Source of the DNA: Gymnothorax reevesii
Lineage: Eukaryota > Chordata > Actinopteri > Anguilliformes > Muraenidae
Length of the DNA: 64,000 nucleotides
Direction: 5' to 3'
Assembly: GCA_029721435.1 (NCBI GenBank)
Contig: CM056592.1
Coordinates: forward strand, 32,685,611-32,749,610
Positions 38,170-64,000 of the stretch are shown here, piece after piece. Below the pieces are notes generated by a model. The model was not told the DNA's origin and did no database searches. It saw nothing but the letters and a program-made list of their open reading frames with translations. The position numbers and the translations under genes were made by a program. How positions within the stretch are numbered: the first letter of the stretch is position 1; every line of letters begins with the position of its first letter.

Positions 38170-39330
38170 TCTCCAGTGGTCTCCTTCACGGCCCATGCAA
38201 TTCGATCAAGTCTATTTCACCTCAACGCTGTGGAGCAACAACAGAGGATCCATTCCGGCCTCTGTCCATACTGCAGGAGTGTCAGCCATCTGATTGCCAA
38301 ATATGAAGTAGAGCTGGGCTCACTGGGGCCTCCAATTTTTCCTCCGGGCCACAAGTCATCAAATTTGTCAGAAGTTCCCACAGTCCACAGTACCTCGACC
38401 TCTGCCAGGCGTTTTGCATGTCTCGAGCCACGCCCCTTCTGCCACAATATCTCCACGACTGTGACATTGATCTCTGTCCAGGAACGTCATTGCTCTGAGG
38501 CAAGCTGTACTCTCTTTCAGCTCCTGAATCCAGAGCAATAGATAAATTGGACAAATACATCAATGAAGCCCTGGCTTCTGGAATCATCCTTCTTTTGCCC
38601 CCCCGTGCCAGTGCCAGTAAGACAATAATTCACTGTATCCAGGCATGAACTGTTGAGGTCTTCATGCCATCACCATCAAGAACCGCTGTCCATAACCCCT
38701 TATGGATTCCAACTTCTCAAACCCCCAAGGATAACACCACTACACTAAGTTTTTTTCTGCACAATGCTTATCACCTGGTCCGCATTAAGGAAGATGATGC
38801 GTTTAACATCCCCAGTGGTAACGATGAGTACTTGGTGATGCCATTCGGGCTCAGGTACGCCCCCAAATTTTCCAGATACTCATGAACGTCTTCCAGACGT
38901 GATTCTCACTTTTTGTGCATACACTTGGTTGATATCCTGGTATTATCCTGCACCCTGGAGGAACAAACCCAGTATGCCTACCAAGTAATTCAGCATCTAC
39001 TTCTACTTGAAGAGATCAGTGTGGATTGGCAGAAGGTACAGGCTGTCCTGGGTTGGCCAGACCCAACAGACCGCATGCAGCTTCACAGATTTTTTGTCTT
39101 CACCATCTTTTATCGTTGCTTCATTCAAGACTACTCCACGGCTGTCGCTCCCCTAACTACTCAATTCCTCCGAGGTCCATTACTGCTGATTCCCTCAGGC
39201 TGACTCTGCCTTCCGCTAACCGAAAGACGGATTAACCAGCACCATTGACCTGGCTTTCCCAGACCCCAGAGCCAGTTCATATGGTCCTGGCTGATGGAAG
39301 TTTTTCTAGTGCCTCCTTCATTCCAGTCCG
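38170..39330 (+). pseudogene. Decayed Ty3/gypsy LTR-retrotransposon fragment
   Basis: Disrupted frames show a gag-type zinc knuckle remnant (GLCPYCRSVSHLIAKY) and then, in other frames, protease/reverse-transcriptase pieces: [30 protein letters not shown] and, further on, WQKVQAVLGWPDPT from the segment before RNase H. The YxDD active-site region is damaged. Stops and frameshifts break it into at least five pieces; no LTRs were found. It is an old dead copy. Confidence 0.75.
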
Positions 39331-40900
39331 AGGGAACGCACATGCGCAGTGCGCTCTGATTCATTTGGCCTGCCGTTCCAGTTTCTGACCTTTGACCAGC
39401 CCCTGTGCCTAGCATGACCTTCTGCATTCCTGTTCGCTCTCACCTGAATTTGGACCATCTTCTGAATACCCTGTTCATTTGCGCTTGAATACTTCCAATC
39501 CCTTGTCAATTAAATGCACCTGTAAGGCTCATCTGTGATCTGTATTTGGTAACTGTGTTCAGAGAATTGTGACAATACTGAATTAAATTCAATTAGCTGC
39601 AGTATAGCAGCATGAATTAGTACTGGTAAATAGACGTTGCATTCCATCTTAGATTTGATGTGCTTTCCAAATAAAAGGTTATATGCTCTGGTAATGTGCA
39701 CTATTATGATTATCGTGAAAAATTCACTGTTCTTACACAGTGACTTTTTTATTTATTTATTTTTTTCAACCAAAGACCAGCTACAGTTTACCAGCAGACA
39801 GTCACTTATATTTTGTCAAAATTATGCACAAGTGAACAAGTACCACTCACAATGTATGGCTTATTTCTTAATAGAAATTCCTGTCAGATTGACAGATTCA
39901 AAGCAAAAGATGCAGTTAGATTTCCCAGGGCAACTAAAGCAAATTAAATTGAGGGATTGCCCATCTGATCAATGTAATACAAAAATCAGTCACAGCTTAT
40001 TGTGACTAATGTATATTACTGACTAAACTGAACCAACGACTACACACAGAATTTGTTATGAGAGATACATACGACTTAAAAAAAAAAAACAACAAACTTT
40101 CATTCATAAAACACACATCACTACTTTGACATTTAAATACAAAAGCAGGTCTCATGACTAGACTTAAAGCAGAAGATCTGTTCTTCTTGTAAACTATTGC
40201 AGCTGTGTTTACATGCCTGTCTGGGGACCGCTGATAGCTATAACGCTGTGAGAGATACAGAAAATGTGCACGGGCTCTCTGTTTTACTGCACCCGTGAGG
40301 GAGGCAGAGCACGTGTCTTAACTGTTTACTTCCGTCACTTCAGTTTATCCTGTAAAACAGGCCTTACTGAAACACTGAGGAAATAATAATGCAGTGTATT
40401 AGCTTGCCAATCGACTCTGGCTTGTGATTGGTCAAGATTTGATTGAAGATGCAATATCTTATGTCATCCCTTCACCATGTCCTCATGAACCTCTCCTGCA
40501 GAGCTTTTCACATCAAAGTAAAACAAAAAAAAAAGCAAAACCACAAAGGCACCATGAAAGCAGTGAAAACAGCCTTCGCGTAAACTTTGAAAAACAGCAG
40601 GTCCCAGTGTCAGCTGAAGCTAATTTTTCCATTTCAGAATGAACTCTGATTACAAGAAGATAAGCACGGTACAGTCTATTTCATGCGCATAACAAACACT
40701 ACACGCAAACACACACAGGCAAAGCAAACTGCAGCAGTAATTTTCTTCACATACGCCCACGCGTGCACGCACACACCCGGGTATATATTGTGATCACGAA
40801 TGGCCTGCTCAGACATAATATGGATGGAATCGTAGTTTTAGAGTAACAAACTGGAGAAACAAAAAGTCATATTTGCTGAAAAGAAAGAAAACACAAATAC
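39331..40900. other. Intergenic stretch downstream of the myosin gene
   Basis: Nothing coding is supported. Near 39336 the short sequence GGGAACGCACATGCGC is shared with the left end of the piggyBac element at 22254, perhaps a solo remnant. Confidence 0.45.
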
Positions 40901-40920
40901 AGCTTTGAGATCTTTTGCTT

Positions 40921-40926
40921 TATTTA
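40921..40926 (-). terminator. Polyadenylation signal AATAAA of the myosin gene
   Basis: AATAAA on the minus strand lies 78 bases after the stop codon (TAG at 41006-41004), followed by A-rich and T-rich sequence. A short 3' untranslated region of about 100 nt is normal for sarcomeric myosin genes. The cleavage point, roughly 40900, is inferred. Confidence 0.7.
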
Positions 40927-41003
40927 TGTTTACTACAATGTCGACTGTTAGGCAGTACTACAGTTAACGCACATGTTCAGTGCCGGTTGCATTCTTAGGT
41001 CTT

Positions 41004-60560
<19,557 letters not shown>

Positions 60561-60840
60561 GGTTGCAACACGCTGAAAAAAAACACACACACGTGTAGCA
60601 TGCAGTTTCTCTATCTTGCAGTGAAGTAATTAGTCACAATTCCACAATGAAAAGTTTTCTGACTGTTTTTGAGACTGTGAAACTTTTTAGGAAAATCTAA
60701 ATGTCCCATGATATATGATCACACTTTCATTCTCATAATCTGGTGATTGGTGTTCTCAGTAGATGAAACCTATTCAGTGTCAAAGATCAGAACTCTGCCT
60801 TTTTCAATCAGCTGAACCTTATCCAAGAATATTGATCATA

Positions 60841-62408
60841 CATTGCTCAAAAAAATAAAGGGAGCACTTAAACAACACAATGTAACTCCAAGTCAATCAC
60901 ACTTCTGTGGAATAAAACTGTCCACTTAGGAAGCAACACTGATTGACAATCAATTTCACATGCTGTTGTGCAAATGGAATAGACAACAGGTGGAAATTAT
61001 AGGCGATTAGCAAGACACCCCCAATAAAGAAGTGATTCTGCAGGTGGTGACCACAGACCACTTCTCAGTTCCTATGCTTTCTGGCTGATGTTTTGGTCAC
61101 TTTTGAATTCTGGCGGTGCTTTCACTCTCGTGGTAGCATGAGACGGACTCTACAACCCACACAAGTGGCTCAGGTAGCGCAGCTCATCCAGGATGGCACA
61201 TCAATGTGAGCTGTGGCAAGAAGGTTTGCTGTGTCTGTCAGCGTAGTGTCCAGGGCATGGAGGCGCTACCAGGAGACAGGCCAGTACATCAGGAGACGTG
61301 GAGGAGGCTGTAGGAGGGCAACAACCCAGCAGCAGGACCGCTACCTCCGCCTTTGTGCAAGGAGGAACAGGAGGAGCACTGCCAGAGCCCTGCAAAATGA
61401 CCTCCAGCAGGCCACAAATGTGCATGCGTCTGCTCAAACGGTCAGAAACCGACTCCATGAGGATGGTATGAGGGCCCGACGTCCACAGGTGGGGGTTGTG
61501 CTTACAGCCCAACACCGTGCAGGACGTTTGGCATTTGCCAGAGAACACCAAGATTGGCAAATTCGCCACTAGCGCCTTGAGCTCTTCAGAGATGAAAGCA
61601 GGTTCACACTGAGCACGTGACAGTCTGGAGACGCCGTGGAGAATGTTCTGCTGCCTGCAACATCCTCCAGCATGACCGGTTTGGCAGTGGGTCAGTAATG
61701 GTGTGGGGTGGCATTTCTTTGGGGGGCCGCGCAGCCCTCCATGTGCTCACCAGAGGTAGCCTGACTGCCATTAGGTACCAAGATGAGATCCTCAGACCCC
61801 TTGCGAGACTATATGCTGGTGCAGTTGGCCCCTGGGTTCCTCCTAATGCAAGACAATGCTAGACCTCATGAGGCTGGAATGCGTCAGCAGTTCCTGCAAG
61901 ATGAAGGCATTGATGCTATGGACTGGCCCGCTCGTTCCTCAGACCTGAATCCAAATGAGCCCATCTGGGACATCATGTCTCGCTCCATCGACCAACGCCA
62001 CGTTGCGCTACAGACTGTCCAGGACTTGGCGGATGCTTTAGTCCAGGTCTGGGAGGAGATCCTTCAGGAGACCATCCGCCACCTCATCAGGAGAATGCCC
62101 AGGCGTTGTAGGGAGGTCATACAGGCACGTGAAGGCCACACACGCTACTGAGCCTCATTTTGACTTGTTTTAAGGACATTACATCAAAGTTGGATCAGCC
62201 TGTAGTGTGTTTTTCCACTTTAATTTTGAGTGTGACTCCAAATCCAGACCTCCATGGGTTAATGAATTTGATTTCCATTGATAATTTTTGTGTGATTTTG
62301 TTGTCAGCACATTCAACTATGTAAAGAACAAAGTATTTAATAAGAATATTGCATTCATTCAGAACTAGGATGTGTTATTTTAGTGTTCCCTTTATTGTTT
62401 GAGCAGTG
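60841..62408 (+). mobile_element. Tc1-like transposon, near full length, in myosin intron 2
   Basis: TA at 60839-60840 and 62409-62410 flanks a 1,568-bp element. Its inverted ends are CATTGCTCAAAAAAATAAAG and, inverted, CACTGCTCAAACAATAAAGG. It contains one transposase gene in plus sense, opposite to the myosin gene, now disabled. Element size and the single gene are those of Tc1/mariner elements in fish. Confidence 0.92.
61138..62151 (+). pseudogene. Tc1 transposase pseudogene
   Basis: The reading frame opens at ATG 61138 ([15 protein letters not shown]) and shows a paired-type DNA-binding domain ([20 protein letters not shown], then TARALQNDL). The DDE core follows: LFRDESRF with the first Asp, VMVWGGIS, LLMQDNARPH with the second Asp, and SSDLNPNEPIWDIM with the final Glu. 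Damage: an in-frame TGA at about 61207, where relatives have Arg, a TAG at about 61570, where relatives have Trp, and frame changes near 61620 and 61835. The catalytic residues themselves survive, but the gene cannot make a protein. Confidence 0.9.
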
Positions 62409-62573
62409 TATATTATAAATTATTTTTTTGCCAATGATAACTCTATTCTAGATTATGAGGTATGGGTGTAGTGAGAGCTTTAGTGTTGCACTTGAGATGA
62501 TGGTTTTCTCGAGACCCTGCATGGCATCACATTCATAGAGTTTATCTTCACCAGGAGGCATGGTAATTACTTG

Positions 62574-62598
62574 AGTGAGTGTGTGTGTGTGTGTGTGC
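62574..62598. repeat. GT microsatellite
   Basis: Short run of GT (about 10 copies) in the myosin second intron. Confidence 0.85.
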
Positions 62599-63498
62599 TT
62601 ATGTGTGCGTTTGTCAGCGGGATTAATCAAAAACTGTTCAACAGATTACCGCAGAATTTTACGGGAAGTTGGACCATATGAATGGGAAATTAAATGTCCA
62701 GACCAATCCGGGAACAGATCCTGACTCAGCTGATTTTAAGTGATAAAGGACCAAACCCTGCAGTCGGAGGGAGGTATGCGCTCTCTGTGCCCTCTCGTTT
62801 ATGTATAAAGTCCACAGGTATAAACACAGTCAGTCACTTTGCCGGCTTCTAATTTTACTGTTGGATACAGAGCAATGTAATTGGAGCAATTTATTTGAAA
62901 TCATGTGCTCATTTTATCCCTTTTTTATTAGCTTTCTATGCAACCGTAGGACTTTTGTTTGTGTTACAGAGTATTGCAACAACAGCATGTAAGTTTGCAA
63001 TGTGCATGTAATCCTCAGTCCTGTTCATGTTGCATACAGCGCACAGATTTCAGAACATCGCGGTTTGTTTGCGGATGATGAAAGATGAGCATCATCAGTT
63101 CTGCAAACACATGCTGGCTCGAAACAAGCAGATGACTTAAGCTGTCACAATATTATGAACGTTCAACCTCAACCTTCAAAATAGTTAAAGATAAGTATAA
63201 ATCAGCGGTTCATCAGATTTCCAAACTGCTTCCATTCAATACAATAAAATAAAATATATAATATATTTCAATTAAGTAGCACTCACCCTCTCCGATGCCT
63301 CTTGGGAAATTATTGACTCTACAATGCTTCACTCGAAAAAAAGAGGTAAAAAAAATGAAATTAAAGAATACTCATTCACATTACCTTTAGTTCATCAAGC
63401 TTTTTTAGGAAAAGGAATGACCAGTAGGTCCAGTGAGATTTGTGGACTTACCCATTAAAGTTCTCGCCACAGTGTCTAGATTACCCAGCCTGCTGGCA

Positions 63499-63506
63499 TT
63501 TTTATA
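63499..63506 (-). promoter_or_regulatory. TATA box of the myosin heavy chain gene
   Basis: TATAAAAA on the minus strand lies about 50 bases upstream of a strong splice donor (GTAAGT at 63451-63446). This predicts a start of transcription near 63476 and a short first exon, the layout of striated-muscle myosin promoters. Confidence 0.6.
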
Positions 63507-64000
63507 ATGAACCCTTTGGCTGGCATGAGGTTTAAACACCTATATTTGGGTTGGGGTGGTAAGTGGTGGTGGTACAGGGCGTGGGGAGGGGTGGGGGTTA
63601 TTGGTGATTTATAAATCCTCAGATCCACTGTTGACGGCAGCCATAGAGCTCATGCAGTGTGCATCTTATGCCTGTTTCCCTATAAAGAGCATCTTCAGTA
63701 ACCCCTTATGTCCTGGATCCAAAGCGCATGGTGCATATATTATCTGTTGCCGTGTGTTAAACAAAGGACAGATGTGCAGATTTGGTGCTACATCATTTCT
63801 CTTTTTTTTTCCTTCTGGTTCAGAATTTTTAACCCATTTGAGAAATTATGTGATTCTTTGAAGAGTTCAGAATGAAACATGACGCTACCTTATAAGCATC
63901 ACAGATAATTCATAAAATAATGATAAAACTAGCTGAATAACATTAAATATGGCAACTTCATTAATTGGAATCGATTGTTATAAACAATACCACGGGTTTT
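63507..64000. other. Myosin upstream region
   Basis: Holds the proximal promoter of the myosin gene and G-rich sequence (63548-63600). No exon of a neighbouring gene was recognised. Confidence 0.5.

Noticed and set aside
63535..63549. CArG or MEF2 site upstream of the myosin TATA box (CCAAATATAGG on the minus strand)
   Set aside because: It is one base too long for CC(A/T)6GG and departs from the MEF2 consensus at one core position; not called without binding evidence.

Overview
The window looks like a piece of a ray-finned fish (teleost) chromosome. It holds spliced vertebrate genes, compact introns in the muscle gene, and a mix of mobile elements typical of fish: Tc1, PIF/Harbinger, piggyBac, hAT, L2-like LINE, Ty3/gypsy and tRNA-headed SINEs. 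Species cannot be named from the sequence alone.

Two protein-coding genes can be supported, both on the minus strand. The main one is a complete sarcomeric (fast-type) myosin heavy chain gene at about 40.9-63.5 kb. It has a TATA box, two short non-coding 5' exons, 39 coding exons that add up to 5,820 nt (1,939 residues plus stop) without a frame break, and a polyadenylation signal. The second is the first coding exon of GAS7 at 34.4-34.6 kb (SH3 domain, 60 residues). Its remaining exons must lie left of the window or in the unrecognised sequence, so 0-34.4 kb is probably the long first intron of gas7. GAS7 followed by a same-strand myosin gene matches the human order GAS7-MYH13, which suggests the fish gene is the positional counterpart of MYH13.

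Layout. 0-11.4 kb: non-coding, with a TA-flanked MITE, a 64-bp tandem repeat next to a palindrome, and a 2.2-kb element nested in an older palindromic element. 11.4-14.8 kb: a 34-bp minisatellite of about 99 copies with higher-order duplications. 14.8-34.4 kb: non-coding, with two TTAA-flanked piggyBac-type elements, a SINE, a diverged tandem repeat, two copies of one hairpin MITE and a truncated LINE. 34.4-34.9 kb: gas7 exon 1 and its upstream region. 35-40.9 kb: intergenic, with a GT microsatellite and a decayed gypsy fragment. 40.9-64 kb: the myosin gene, whose introns carry a dead Tc1 copy, a 633-bp palindrome, a 402-bp MITE, a Harbinger element with an hAT element inside it, a SINE and an old 1.27-kb transposon.

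I found no new defence, biosynthetic or other unknown multi-gene system. The points worth a second look are structural: transposon growth of a 75-bp myosin intron to about 3 kb, a GC-AG intron in the motor domain, nested transposons readable from their target sites, and the higher-order minisatellite.
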